DNA from: an uncultured Eubacterium sp.
GTDB taxonomy: Bacteria; Bacillota; Clostridia; Lachnospirales; Lachnospiraceae
Assembly (NCBI GenBank): GCA_910589595.1
Contig: CAJUTM010000008.1
Coordinates: 1-64,000 of the forward strand
DNA length: 64,000 nucleotides
Direction of reading: 5' to 3'
Of this stretch, positions 1 to 8,515 are shown one piece after another. Position 1 is the stretch's first letter; every line of letters starts with the position of its first letter. The translations under genes were made by a program, and so were the position numbers. The notes under the pieces were generated by a model. It was not told the origin of the DNA. It saw nothing but the letters and a program-made list of their open reading frames with translations, and made no database searches.

Positions 1-1801
1 CCACAAGGGAACCCTTTCCGTTTTTATCATAGCCGTACAGAGTTTCTTCTTTTTCCTGCCCGTAATTCACTTCATCCGTCAGCAGTTTATTCTCATTATA
101 TAGGTACAAAGTGACGTTCTTTTTTGTGTCTCTTTTTAACCGCATTGTTTCCGGGTTGATTTTCGATTTTTTATAGGTGTAGTCATAATACTTCCCGTTT
201 GTTTTATATTTGTTCGGGTTAAAGGTGCTGACTACGGTTACGGCCCTGAGCCCGCTGTTTCCATACTGCCATGCCTCATAAATGGGTCCGTCTTCTCCTT
301 TCCTCTCGCGGAAGTCGTCGTAGCTGCGCAGGCTGCCGTTTCCTTTTTTCTGGAAGTAGTCGTATTTGATGCCGTTTGATTTTTTGCCCGTTTTTGTGTC
401 TTTTTCATACTCCCTTGTGACGTAGAACTGTTCGGTGACGACGTCTCTTTTCTGTTCACTGTTTCCGCCTTTTTCGCCGCGCAGGGAGCAGGCGCGGTAT
501 TCGTAACGGGTTTCGCTGCCGTCGGCGGTGATTTTGTTGAGGAGGTAGCTCTGGTTGGTGGAGACCCGCTGGGAGGCGACGCCGGCGCCGGAGATGTTGA
601 CGAGCCGCTCGGCGGTCTGGTAGGCGTATTTTTCTTTGCTGCCATCGACGGTGGCGCTTGTGAGGATGGCGCCGTGCAGCCGGTCGCCGTAGTGCGGCGT
701 GTAGGTTTTTTCTTCTGTCTCGTAGGTGATGGTTTTCCGGCTTACGCCGCCTTCTTCCTCTGTTCCCTGAACGGTGACGGATGTCAGTACTTTTTCGTCT
801 TCTTCCCCGCTGTAATGGAATTCGATTTCCCTGCCGACGGCGTCGGTGATTTTGCTGAAGTAAATGCCGTCGGTGTAGGTGTAGCGGATGGTGTTGCCGT
901 GGGCGTCTTTCTGCAGCACAATGACGCCGTTTTCGTTGAAGTAGGTGCGCAGGCCGGTTTTGTCGCGCAGCAGGTATTTACAGGCAGTGCCGTCGACGGT
1001 TTTGTTCCAATCTTCGAGTTTGATGTCTTCGTAGCCGTAGTTTTCGAGTTTCCGGATGGGATAGCGTCTGCCGGCTCCGTCCTGTTCTGTTTCAATGGGG
1101 ATGACGCCGGCGCTGCCGTAATGGAGGTAGGCGGGTCTTGGTTCCCAGCCTTCTTTTTCTGCGAGTGTGACGGTTTCGATCCACGGGAAGTCGTAGCGCC
1201 AGCCGCTGGCGATTCCGTATACGTTGTGGTTTTTGTTGCTGATGATTTTCGTGCGCTGGGTTCCTTTTTCCGGTTTGATGACGTCCTGATGCTGCACGTC
1301 TCCTTTTTTATAGCTGGCGCCGATTAGGTTTTTGAGGGCGTTTTTGTGGTTTTTGAGTAATGCCGTGTTGACGATGAGTTCGCGTTTGCCGCCGTCGGCT
1401 GCCGTGTAGCTGACCCAGACGGTGTCGCGTTTGAGTTCGCTTACGTGTTCGACGGTGGCGTGGCCTAAGTTGGCTTCGTTGCTGTCGTAGTAACGGTTGA
1501 GTTCAAAATCCATGCCGCCGAATCCTTCGAGGGAGAGGTCGTTGCGGGAGAGGATTAGGTGACCAGTGGCGGTGTCTACGCCGTCGGCGCATTCGGCTTC
1601 TAAGGGGGAACCGGCCAGACGGTTTTCGTAGACACTGCGGAACGTGTCGCCGTAGGCTTCTTCGACGGCGGTGTTGTACACCTCACCAAAGGTGAGGTTC
1701 TCATCCACAGCCTGACAGATGCTACTGTTTGCAGACAGAACCGTTCCACTTATCATAACAGCAGTTATTATTCCAAACAATGTCTTTCCCAATCTTCTCA
1801 T
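1..1801 (-). CDS. RHS-repeat surface protein, 3' part beyond window
   Basis: The frame is open for 600 codons from ATG at 1801 to the left edge, so only the N-terminal part is visible. AAGGAG precedes the start. Residues 1-30 form a signal peptide (basic MRRLGK, then a hydrophobic run). Around residue 85 comes the YD/RHS N-cap with NRYYDSN after a GHLILSRNDLSL stretch, as in DUF6531-type RHS proteins. Near the edge YLYNENKLL and YGYDKNGKGS are RHS-type YD repeats. Family knowledge: such secreted wall-associated proteins form a beta-cage that often carries a C-terminal toxin; the tip is not visible, so a toxin is only inferred. The DNRLRE protein upstream is a frequent companion of RHS genes. 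Identification is firm, function is not. Confidence 0.88.
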   Translation of the reverse strand, partial: MRRLGKTLFGIITAVMISGTVLSANSSICQAVDENLTFGEVYNTAVEEAYGDTFRSVYENRLAGSPLEAECADGVDTATGHLILSRNDLSLEGFGGMDFELNRYYDSNEANLGHATVEHVSELKRDTVWVSYTAADGGKRELIVNTALLKNHKNALKNLIGASYKKGDVQHQDVIKPEKGTQRTKIISNKNHNVYGIASGWRYDFPWIETVTLAEKEGWEPRPAYLHYGSAGVIPIETEQDGAGRRYPIRKLENYGYEDIKLEDWNKTVDGTACKYLLRDKTGLRTYFNENGVIVLQKDAHGNTIRYTYTDGIYFSKITDAVGREIEFHYSGEEDEKVLTSVTVQGTEEEGGVSRKTITYETEEKTYTPHYGDRLHGAILTSATVDGSKEKYAYQTAERLVNISGAGVASQRVSTNQSYLLNKITADGSETRYEYRACSLRGEKGGNSEQKRDVVTEQFYVTREYEKDTKTGKKSNGIKYDYFQKKGNGSLRSYDDFRERKGEDGPIYEAWQYGNSGLRAVTVVSTFNPNKYKTNGKYYDYTYKKSKINPETMRLKRDTKKNVTLYLYNENKLLTDEVNYGQEKEETLYGYDKNGKGSLV

Positions 1802-1849
1802 AGATTTCAAACTCCTTCCTTACGCAGGACTCCATTCTCCCTGCTAAAT

Positions 1850-2027
1850 TTATGATCCATTTGCAGGCTGCTTCTTCAGTTCTTTGATTGTCATCCCTGC
1901 ATCCAGCTTCTGTATCACTTCATCAAAGGTATAGGTTCCGTTCATAAGCAGGATGGCAACTTCCACCCGTCCCTCTTTTTTTCAGAGACCCGGCCTCCAG
2001 CTTCTGCGCCTGCTCCTCGGTCAGCAA
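1850..2027 (-). pseudogene. Frameshifted small coding remnant between RHS and DNRLRE genes
   Basis: Just after the stop of the DNRLRE protein a new frame opens at TTG 2027 (product starting LLTEEQAQKLEAGSLKK). After a run of seven A (minus strand, around 1975-1982) the sensible frame moves by one base and continues as EGRVEVAILLMNGTYTFDEV to a stop at 1850-1852. Joined, it would be about 58 residues of acidic, helical, plausible protein. Seen: both half-frames and the A7 run. Inferred: one-base indel in a homopolymer (mutation or sequencing error), or transcriptional slippage. I do not recognise the family. Confidence 0.45.
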
Positions 2028-2038
2028 ATCCCTTTTTG

Positions 2039-5000
2039 TTATTTTTCCGTCAATGTTATTTCCACCCTTGTCTTTCCGTCAATCTTTCCTTCTACCGGAA
2101 TGGACTGGTAGGTTTCATAACTCTCTCCCCTCTCCAGGCTTCCCGTGAGTTTCAACACCAGCACGCCTTTTTTCGGCTGGTATTTTAGTAACGTAACCCC
2201 GTCAGCGCCCTCTTTCAGTGCTTCTTCTGTCTCGAAAGAGGAGGCGTTTTGTATCTGCAGTTCTTCGGGATTGACGGCTACGCTCACTACCTTTGTCTCT
2301 CCCTTTTTGAGATTTCCGGCTGTTACCTGCAGCTCATAGGCCTCGCCTTTCTTTACCACCATTTCCTTGGTGGTGCTTTGCACTTTGACGGTATACTGCT
2401 CTACCACATCCAGCACACCGAATCCCGGCATTTCCCCGCCAATACTGTACAAGTCGTTGCCGCTGGCGGCGAGTGCGCTGTCTTTTTTTGTCAGGTTCAT
2501 GTCGGAAATCCGGCTCCATTCGCCGGCATAGGCGTCATAGACGAGGACTTCTTTTGTCTCTGTCTCTTTTACCATGTAGATTTTGCCGCGGATGACGGCG
2601 GATGCCTTGTATTTATCAGATGCTGCAAACGGACACTCTGCCCCTGCCTCTTCAAATATATTGTCTTCCGGCAGGTATTCCTGCCAGTACATTTTTTCTC
2701 CATCTTCTTTTAATACAAAGACACGGTTGTCCACGCTGGCGGCGTCTATGATGCTGCTCGTGTCCGGCATGACTGCCGTTTCCCATGTGTCGGTTTTGAT
2801 GTTATAGATTTCTGCTTTGTCGGTGGTTCCTGCTTTTGTCCACAGATAGAGCTGGGCTTTGCTGACTGCATAGGCAGCATTGGTTCTGCCTTCTGCCATG
2901 TCCGACTTTTTCTGCCACTGCTTTGTATCGGTGTTAAATGCATAGACGGATTTTAATAACTTAGCGGCAGCGCCGGTGCCGGTCTGACCGCCGACGACAT
3001 AGATTTCGTTGTTGTATGCGAACATGGCGGCCCTGCATATGCCGTCTGCCGTGCCGGGATAATCCGGCAGGGATTCCCATGTTTTCTTTTCGGTGTCGTA
3101 TACGGCAAAACTTTTCAAAGAGACATCCATGGCGGAAGAATGTTGCTTTGCAACAAGTCCGCTTCTGCGGACGTTTCTTCCCGTGTGAATGGTTTTTTCA
3201 TTCACACTTTCCCCACCGAGGACATAGATTTTTCCGCCCAGTGCGGCAACTGAACTGTTTTTTCTGCCCTCCTGCATCGGTGTCGTATATACCCACTCGG
3301 AGTGGCTGTCCGCACTGAATATCATGCGGGAGGGTTCTCCGGTAAGGGATGCATTTTCCCTTGCCGTTACCGTGAAGCCGAGGATTTTTCCTGCGGTTTC
3401 GTTGTTGTAAATGTAATCATAGGAAGTACCTGTGGTGACGGCTTCGTTTATCTTCTTTCCGCCGTCATAGATGCTGACGAGATATTCTTTTGCCTTGTCT
3501 ACCGCATTCCATGTGATGGTAGCTTTGTCCTGTCCTTGGATGGCGGCCGGTTCCGGGATGGCAAAACGCTTTTTCAGGGAAAGTGTGTATTTCCCCACTG
3601 CCGTTCCTTTTACATTGACTTTCAGATAGCGCTTTCCATTATAACTTTTAATGAACTGAAAGTTTTCATCCAGTCCGCTGTTATCGTCGTACTCCAGACG
3701 GTTTTTCCCACTGTCATACAGAATTCCCTGCGTATCCAAAGCGGATGTCGTATAAAGGTCATAGGCAATCCCCGGAACTGCATCAAAGTAATAATAATTC
3801 TCCTGCCCGCTTTTTAATACATCTCTGGTAATGTCCTGATTCTCTTTCAGTTCCACTGCCCCATCAAATCCGACTGCTTCATAATGAATGGAGAAGTATG
3901 GATTCTTCCCGATTTTTGTCTGGTACGAACCATTACTGTTGTCCGCCACCAGCGCCACACCATTGTTTTCTTCGCCGCTGTACCATGCTTTTACGATATC
4001 AGTCACATTGCAGGAACAGGTTCCTTTGTTCTGCATAGACAGGGTAGCTGAACTTTGTGGCTCATACGATGGGCGTTTATTATTGGTCACCTTTTTTCCG
4101 CTCCATTTTTCTGTTACTTTATGTACTCCTGTCTGGAAAGTCTTTCCAGCTCCCATTTTCAGCGTTTTTTCGTTTTCTACATACAGTCTGGCATCCCGCA
4201 CCCTGACGTTCGGGTTGCCCAGTCCGGCAAAGCTGCCCATCTGGGTAAATGCCACACATTTATTTGCCTGCAGGAGCAGGGATTCGTTGTAGGTGAAGTT
4301 GCTGTTCGGTACGCCGGCATAAGCGGCTCCGATTTTCACGTCCCTCTCGTGTTCACTGGTGGTATACGCCGTGCGGAAAGATAATGGGAATTTCCGTTTT
4401 TTGCTTTTTAACCACTTTTTATTAGGAGTCAGCGTAATGATTTTCTTTTTCTTATTATATGTTACTTTTACCTTTGAGGTAGATACCCCTTTTGCGTCCG
4501 TCACTATTGTTTTCAGACGGGTGTATCTGGTTTTTCCTTTTTTTGTTTTGAAGTAAATGCGGTTTTTCTTTACTTTTACTTTCTGCCTGCCGCTGTCTGC
4601 TTTGATTTTTATTTTCTTTGCAGCAGATTTCTTTTTCACGGAGATTTTTTCTAAGATTTTTTCCGGATAGATTTCATAGGTCAGAGTCTGGTTTTTGTAA
4701 GATTTTTTATATTGAACCTGATTGCTGTTGAGGATGTCTGTCTTGTCTTTCTTTTTCGGATTCTGAATCGTAACTTTTTTTGCTTTTATTTTCTTTCCCT
4801 GTAAGGCAAGGGAGAGCTTATGGGAACCGCGTTTCATTGTGACTTCTGCCTTTTTGTTGGCTTTCTTTGCCACTGTGATACGCAGGTCGGTCGAACTGGT
4901 CTTATAATTCTTCTTTCCCGATTTTACTAAGGTGGTATTGATTTCTTTCCATCTGCCACCCTTTTTATAATGAATAGGCATGGAATAGGAGTTGGCTAGA

Positions 5001-5215
5001 AAACTGCCGTCTGAGAGAACATACTGCTTGGTGAATTTGGTACGTCTGGCGGTCAGCTCTTCTGTAACATCCGCCTCGCTGCGGGTTATCTCCGCAACTT
5101 TTTCTGCTGCATCGGAAGCCTGAGGAGCATCCATAGCCGGTAAGCTTGTTATAATCAACACCAGCGCTGTCCATATGGTACTTCCCGTTATAAAGCGATT
5201 TCCTTTGTTCTTCAT
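2039..5215 (-). CDS. Secreted DNRLRE / FN3 / Kelch-repeat protein
   Basis: Start taken at ATG 5215 (MKNKGNRFITG), which has AGGAGG seven bases upstream; a 28-codon upstream extension in the same frame has no such site. The product is 1058 residues. A signal peptide covers residues 1-35. A very lysine-rich beta region follows (about 90-280), then a DNRLRE domain (about 285-450, with the KVTEKWSGKKVT and NVTDIVKAW signatures). A fibronectin-III-like stretch lies near 560-640 (ATITWNAVDKAKEYLV). Kelch-type repeats follow at about 660-930 (GGKIYVLGGE, NNEIYVVGGQ, NDLYSIGGE). A cohesin-like beta domain ends the protein. No LPXTG motif was seen. It lies immediately upstream of the RHS gene and probably acts in the same surface structure. 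Roles are inferred from domains only. Confidence 0.85.
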   Translation of the reverse strand: MKNKGNRFITGSTIWTALVLIITSLPAMDAPQASDAAEKVAEITRSEADVTEELTARRTKFTKQYVLSDGSFLANSYSMPIHYKKGGRWKEINTTLVKSGKKNYKTSSTDLRITVAKKANKKAEVTMKRGSHKLSLALQGKKIKAKKVTIQNPKKKDKTDILNSNQVQYKKSYKNQTLTYEIYPEKILEKISVKKKSAAKKIKIKADSGRQKVKVKKNRIYFKTKKGKTRYTRLKTIVTDAKGVSTSKVKVTYNKKKKIITLTPNKKWLKSKKRKFPLSFRTAYTTSEHERDVKIGAAYAGVPNSNFTYNESLLLQANKCVAFTQMGSFAGLGNPNVRVRDARLYVENEKTLKMGAGKTFQTGVHKVTEKWSGKKVTNNKRPSYEPQSSATLSMQNKGTCSCNVTDIVKAWYSGEENNGVALVADNSNGSYQTKIGKNPYFSIHYEAVGFDGAVELKENQDITRDVLKSGQENYYYFDAVPGIAYDLYTTSALDTQGILYDSGKNRLEYDDNSGLDENFQFIKSYNGKRYLKVNVKGTAVGKYTLSLKKRFAIPEPAAIQGQDKATITWNAVDKAKEYLVSIYDGGKKINEAVTTGTSYDYIYNNETAGKILGFTVTARENASLTGEPSRMIFSADSHSEWVYTTPMQEGRKNSSVAALGGKIYVLGGESVNEKTIHTGRNVRRSGLVAKQHSSAMDVSLKSFAVYDTEKKTWESLPDYPGTADGICRAAMFAYNNEIYVVGGQTGTGAAAKLLKSVYAFNTDTKQWQKKSDMAEGRTNAAYAVSKAQLYLWTKAGTTDKAEIYNIKTDTWETAVMPDTSSIIDAASVDNRVFVLKEDGEKMYWQEYLPEDNIFEEAGAECPFAASDKYKASAVIRGKIYMVKETETKEVLVYDAYAGEWSRISDMNLTKKDSALAASGNDLYSIGGEMPGFGVLDVVEQYTVKVQSTTKEMVVKKGEAYELQVTAGNLKKGETKVVSVAVNPEELQIQNASSFETEEALKEGADGVTLLKYQPKKGVLVLKLTGSLERGESYETYQSIPVEGKIDGKTRVEITLTEK

Positions 5216-5393
5216 AGTTTTCCCTCCTGTAAATTCAAATGATTTTTTATCCATTTTTGCAATTTTATTTTTATTATAACTATACAACTTAATTAACAAA
5301 AACGCAATAATTTTTCAACAAAATGATATATTTTCTTTATTTTTTGTATATTTTTTATTTATGCAGCAATTGCAGCAAAGCCACTAAAATAAG

Positions 5394-5426
5394 ACTGAGC
5401 GCTATACATATAGGATATCGCTCAGT
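5394..5426 (-). terminator. Hairpin after the DUF5348-like gene
   Basis: An 8-bp perfect stem (ACTGAGCG / CGCTCAGT) with an 17-base loop lies 14 bases past the stop of the gene ending at 5440. On the minus strand it is followed by CTTATTTTA, a moderate U tract. Likely the intrinsic terminator of that gene. Confidence 0.6.
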
Positions 5427-5439
5427 TCAAAAAATTTTT

Positions 5440-5625
5440 TTAAAAATATATAGCATTATCATTGTTATCAATGTCTGTAATGCTTTCTCTCATCCTCCGC
5501 CAGTTGCCATCAAGAATAACCTCCATACCCTCTCCGCAGTGCAGACCACCATAATACTCTTCTAGCCCAAAACGTATATCCATGCGCCCACTTCCTTCGT
5601 CATAAATCAAACAACCTTTTCTCAT
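5440..5625 (-). CDS. DUF5348-like small protein
   Basis: 61 residues starting MRKGCLIYDEGSGRMDIRFG, with AGGAGG six bases before the ATG at 5625. The N-terminal pattern (LIYDE..GR.DIRF..E.YYGGLHCGE...V..DG.W) matches what I remember of DUF5348, a small family common in Firmicute genomes and mobile elements, whose role is unknown. It is a single-gene unit with its own terminator, placed between the surface-protein genes and rpmF. The short AT-rich C-terminus (DIDNNDNAIYF) is unlike the compact core. No catalytic motif is visible. Confidence 0.7.
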   Translation of the reverse strand: MRKGCLIYDEGSGRMDIRFGLEEYYGGLHCGEGMEVILDGNWRRMRESITDIDNNDNAIYF

Positions 5626-5654
5626 TTATTGCCTCCTGACATCTTTTTAAATGC

Positions 5655-5694
5655 AAAAAGGCCAATACATCTATTTTCATAGATATATTGACCT
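5655..5694 (-). terminator. Intrinsic terminator downstream of rpmF
   Basis: On the minus strand AGGUCAAUAUAUCUAU and AUAGAUGUAUUGGCCU pair over 16 positions, using two G-U pairs, and are followed by UUUUGC. On the plus strand the same positions give two C-A mismatches, so the structure is directional. It probably ends the rpmF transcript. Confidence 0.7.
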
Positions 5695-5850
5695 CTTATG
5701 CCTTATTTGCATTCATGCGTTTCTACATGAACTTAACCCAAAAACATTATAAACCTTCTTCCGTTCGTCAATTGGGTTAAAAATGGGTTAAATTCACTCT
5801 TTTTAACCATAAAGTTTTTTGCAAACCCCCGATTTTACGGGGTTTACCGC

Positions 5851-6033
5851 TTACTCGCCGCTGGCAAGAATCTCTTTTTTATTGTAGCTTCCGCAATTTT
5901 TGCAGACACGGTGTGGTACCATCAATGCGCCGCATTTACTGCACTTTACCAACGTAGGAGCTGTCATTTTCCAGTTCGCTCTACGCTTATCTCTTCTTGC
6001 TTTTGAAGATTTATTCTTAGGACAAATACTCAT
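5851..6033 (-). CDS. rpmF: 50S ribosomal protein L32
   Basis: 60 residues with the family pattern: basic N-terminus (MSICPKNKSSKARRDKRRANWK), then a zinc ribbon with CSKCG at 31-35 and CKNCG at 44-48, i.e. the four-cysteine (zinc-binding) form of L32. AGGAGG lies upstream of ATG 6033 and a consensus promoter lies at 6084-6112. Unusually, the DUF177/yceD gene that usually precedes rpmF in Firmicutes is absent, so ackA and rpmF are direct neighbours with 136 bases between them. A short GC hairpin at 5823-5845 follows the stop, and a stronger terminator lies at 5655-5694. Confidence 0.97.
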   Translation of the reverse strand: MSICPKNKSSKARRDKRRANWKMTAPTLVKCSKCGALMVPHRVCKNCGSYNKKEILASGE

Positions 6034-6083
6034 GCCGGTTACACCTCCTCTGTATTACTCAAAATACTCAAAACACTTTTCCC

Positions 6084-6112
6084 ATTATATCGCACATGGT
6101 AACTATTGTCAA
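6084..6112 (-). promoter_or_regulatory. Consensus sigma-A promoter of rpmF
   Basis: TTGACA (6107-6112), a 17-base spacer and TATAAT (6084-6089) on the minus strand match the housekeeping consensus at all 12 positions. It lies about 50 bases upstream of the rpmF start. Confidence 0.88.
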
Positions 6113-6124
6113 CAATTTTTTTAT

Positions 6125-6163
6125 GTTTCGATAACCTGTTTCGATAACCTGCTTTGATAACGA
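6125..6163 (-). repeat. Three tandem 13-bp repeats upstream of the rpmF promoter
   Basis: On the plus strand GTTTCGATAACCT occurs twice in tandem (6125-6137, 6138-6150), followed by a diverged copy GCTTTGATAACGA (6151-6163). The block fills the space between the ackA stop and the -35 box of rpmF. It could be an operator or a slippage product. Confidence 0.6.
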
Positions 6164-6169
6164 ATAGGA

Positions 6170-7360
6170 TTACAACAGTGCCACTGTCTCTCTGGCAATC
6201 GCCAGTTCCTCATTGGTCGGAATAACCGCAACCGTTACTTTCGAGGACGGTGTAGAAATAATCTTCTCTTCACCACGCATCTGATTGGCCTCTTCATCCA
6301 ATGCAATTCCCATATATCCAAAATATTCCAAAATCTGTTTGCGGACTACAATATTGTTCTCCCCGATACCGGCGGTGAAAATAATAGCATCTACACCATT
6401 CATCGCTGCCATATACGAGCCAATCACTTTCGCAACACGGTAGGAAAATACTTCTACTGCCAGTTTTGCTTTTTCATTTCCTTTATTTGACGCCTCATCC
6501 AAATCACGGAAGTCGCTGGACAAACCGCCGGACAAACCGTAAACACCGGACTCTTTGTTGAGGATTACCATAATTTCTTCTAATGACTTATTCAAATTAT
6601 GAGCTAAATATTCTACGATAGTCGGGTCAATATCACCGCAGCGGGTTCCCATAACAAGCCCTTCCATCGGCGTCATACCCATGCTCGTGTCTACAACTTT
6701 TCCATTTTTCACTGCCGAAATACTCGAACCATTTCCCAAATGACATACTATCACTTTCGAGTCATCCGGATTTAAGTGCAGCATCTCAACCGCCCGTTTC
6801 GACACAAACGAATGGCTGGTCCCGTGAAATCCGTAACGGCGCACTTTATATTTTTCGTAATATTCATAAGGAAGACCATACATATAGGCAACCGGACTCA
6901 TCGTCTGATGAAAAGCAGTATCAAACACACCTACGTTTGGCACGCCCGGCATAATGGTCTGACAGGCACGGACACCAATGAGGTTTGCTGGATTGTGCAA
7001 TGGAGCGAGCGGATTACACTCTTCCACGCCGGCAATCACTTCTTCGTCTATAACAACGGATTCGGTAAATTTCTCGCCGCCGTGGACTAAACGATGGCCT
7101 ACCGCATCAATTTCTTTCAAATCACCGATGACTCCGTATTGATTATCTACCAGAGCATCTAATACCATGCGGATAGCCACTTCGTGATTCGGCATATCCT
7201 TTTCTATGACAACCTTTTCACCGCCCTCCGGCGTGTGATTCAGTCTTCCGTCGATTCCAATTCTCTCACACAAACCTACTGCCAAAGCTTTCTCTGTTTC
7301 CGAATCAATCAATTGGTACTTTAGCGATGAACTACCACAGTTAATAACTAATACTTTCAT
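6170..7360 (-). CDS. ackA: Acetate kinase
   Basis: 396 residues from ATG 7360 (MKVLVINCGSSSLKYQL), preceded by AAGGAG at nine bases; a 20-codon in-frame extension is rejected for lack of a site. It converts acetyl phosphate and ADP to acetate and ATP in fermentation. The family signatures are present: VINCGSSSLKY at the N-terminus, the substrate-binding GHRLVHGG, DTAFHQTM, GFHGTSHS, and the C-terminal FTAGIGEN. The pta gene is not adjacent. A promoter (7424-7452) shows it is an independent unit. Confidence 0.97.
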   Translation of the reverse strand: MKVLVINCGSSSLKYQLIDSETEKALAVGLCERIGIDGRLNHTPEGGEKVVIEKDMPNHEVAIRMVLDALVDNQYGVIGDLKEIDAVGHRLVHGGEKFTESVVIDEEVIAGVEECNPLAPLHNPANLIGVRACQTIMPGVPNVGVFDTAFHQTMSPVAYMYGLPYEYYEKYKVRRYGFHGTSHSFVSKRAVEMLHLNPDDSKVIVCHLGNGSSISAVKNGKVVDTSMGMTPMEGLVMGTRCGDIDPTIVEYLAHNLNKSLEEIMVILNKESGVYGLSGGLSSDFRDLDEASNKGNEKAKLAVEVFSYRVAKVIGSYMAAMNGVDAIIFTAGIGENNIVVRKQILEYFGYMGIALDEEANQMRGEEKIISTPSSKVTVAVIPTNEELAIARETVALL

Positions 7361-7423
7361 TGTTTGCATCTCCTTCCCTGCGAAACGGGCACGATTCCCG
7401 CACCATATAAAATACCGCATTTA

Positions 7424-7452
7424 ATTATACTCCTCCGGTTTTCAAAAGGCAA
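7424..7452 (-). promoter_or_regulatory. Promoter of ackA
   Basis: TTGCCT (7447-7452), a 17-base spacer and TATAAT (7424-7429) on the minus strand, about 60 bases upstream of the ackA start. Confidence 0.65.
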
Positions 7453-7506
7453 GGAAAGATTTGCCATAAAATGAAAAATTGTACAAAACTTATTCTCTTG
7501 CAGCGG

Positions 7507-8403
7507 CTAACTGCGGTTATCTCTGCTGTACTGGAGTTCCGGATTCTTAATATTTACTTTCATACCGGCAGAAATCGAATTTACAATAAAAGCATTGCCG
7601 CCAATCGTCACCCCGTCCCCAATCACCGTATCTCCCCCGAGAACAGAAGTGTTCGAATAAATCGTTACGTGATTGCCAATCGTCGGATGACGCTTTTCTC
7701 CTTTTAGAAGCTGTCCCCGCTTCGTCGAGAGCGCTCCCAGAGTCACACCTTGATAGATTTTTACGTGCTCGCCAATCGTTGTTGTCTCACCAATCACAAT
7801 GCCGGTGCCGTGGTCGATACAGAAATATTTGCCAATCGCCGCCCCTGGATTGATGTCAATCCCCGTTAATCCGTGCGCATATTCCGTCATGATACGCGGT
7901 ATGAGCGGAACCCCTAGTTTCACCAGCTCATGGGCCACCCGATATACTGTAATGGCATAGATTCCCGGATAGGAAAAAATCACTTCGTCGGTGCTGTACG
8001 CCGCTGGGTCTCCCTCATACGCCGCCTGTACATCGGTATACAAATATTCGCGTATCACAGGTATCCGCAGCAAAAACTGATGAACGATTTCTTCCGCCTG
8101 CGAGGACGCTTCTGATTTCGGGCAGCACTCACATCCGTCCGCATTTCCCAATACTCTGGCAACCTGCTTTTTCAGATGGTACTGTATATATTCCACCCGC
8201 TCTCCCACCAGATATTTCAGGTATTCGCTGCGGACACGGTTTTGCTCAAAAAACCCCGGAAACAAAACCTTGCGGATTTCTTTCATCACCTCAATAAGAA
8301 TTTCTTTATTTACAATATTTTCCGTATCCACATGTATCGTCTCTTCGTGCTGCTCATAACTGTCCAAAATGCTATTAATAATCCTCTCGGAATTGTTTTC
8401 CAT
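7507..8403 (-). CDS. epsC: Serine O-acetyltransferase (EpsC-type)
   Basis: 298 residues. It transfers acetyl from acetyl-CoA to serine, the first step of cysteine synthesis. The N-terminal half is helical (about 1-185). The C-terminal half is a left-handed beta-helix of hexapeptide repeats with the catalytic-type stretch GIDINPGAAIGKYFCIDHGTG, then GETTTIGEHVKIYQGVTLGA and a last coil near IGGNAFIV. The longer N-terminus matches the clostridial EpsC type rather than the shorter CysE. GGGGG precedes ATG 8403. No T-box leader or cysK partner was seen nearby. Confidence 0.93.
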   Translation of the reverse strand: MENNSERIINSILDSYEQHEETIHVDTENIVNKEILIEVMKEIRKVLFPGFFEQNRVRSEYLKYLVGERVEYIQYHLKKQVARVLGNADGCECCPKSEASSQAEEIVHQFLLRIPVIREYLYTDVQAAYEGDPAAYSTDEVIFSYPGIYAITVYRVAHELVKLGVPLIPRIMTEYAHGLTGIDINPGAAIGKYFCIDHGTGIVIGETTTIGEHVKIYQGVTLGALSTKRGQLLKGEKRHPTIGNHVTIYSNTSVLGGDTVIGDGVTIGGNAFIVNSISAGMKVNIKNPELQYSRDNRS

Positions 8404-8461
8404 AAAATCATCCCCCTCGTCTTACTATCCTATGCCGCTGTCGTAAAAAGGTTATCACATC

Positions 8462-8515
8462 TTAGCCTGACGGTGGCAGGTCAGGCTAAATCACCGACGG
8501 CAGCCGTCAGCGGTG
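8462..8515. other. Two adjacent hairpins between degV and epsC
   Basis: A perfect 10-bp stem (TTAGCCTGAC / GTCAGGCTAA, 8462-8489) is followed by a GC-rich stem at 8492-8515 that overlaps the degV stop codon. Neither is followed directly by a U run on the minus strand; a T5 run appears only some ten bases later. They may slow or end degV transcription. Confidence 0.4.

Noticed and set aside
674..1327. Plus-strand ORF of 217 codons opposite the RHS gene
   Set aside because: Its composition (runs of F, V, G) is the mirror of Gly/Thr-rich RHS codons; the minus-strand frame has a signal peptide, SD and RHS motifs.
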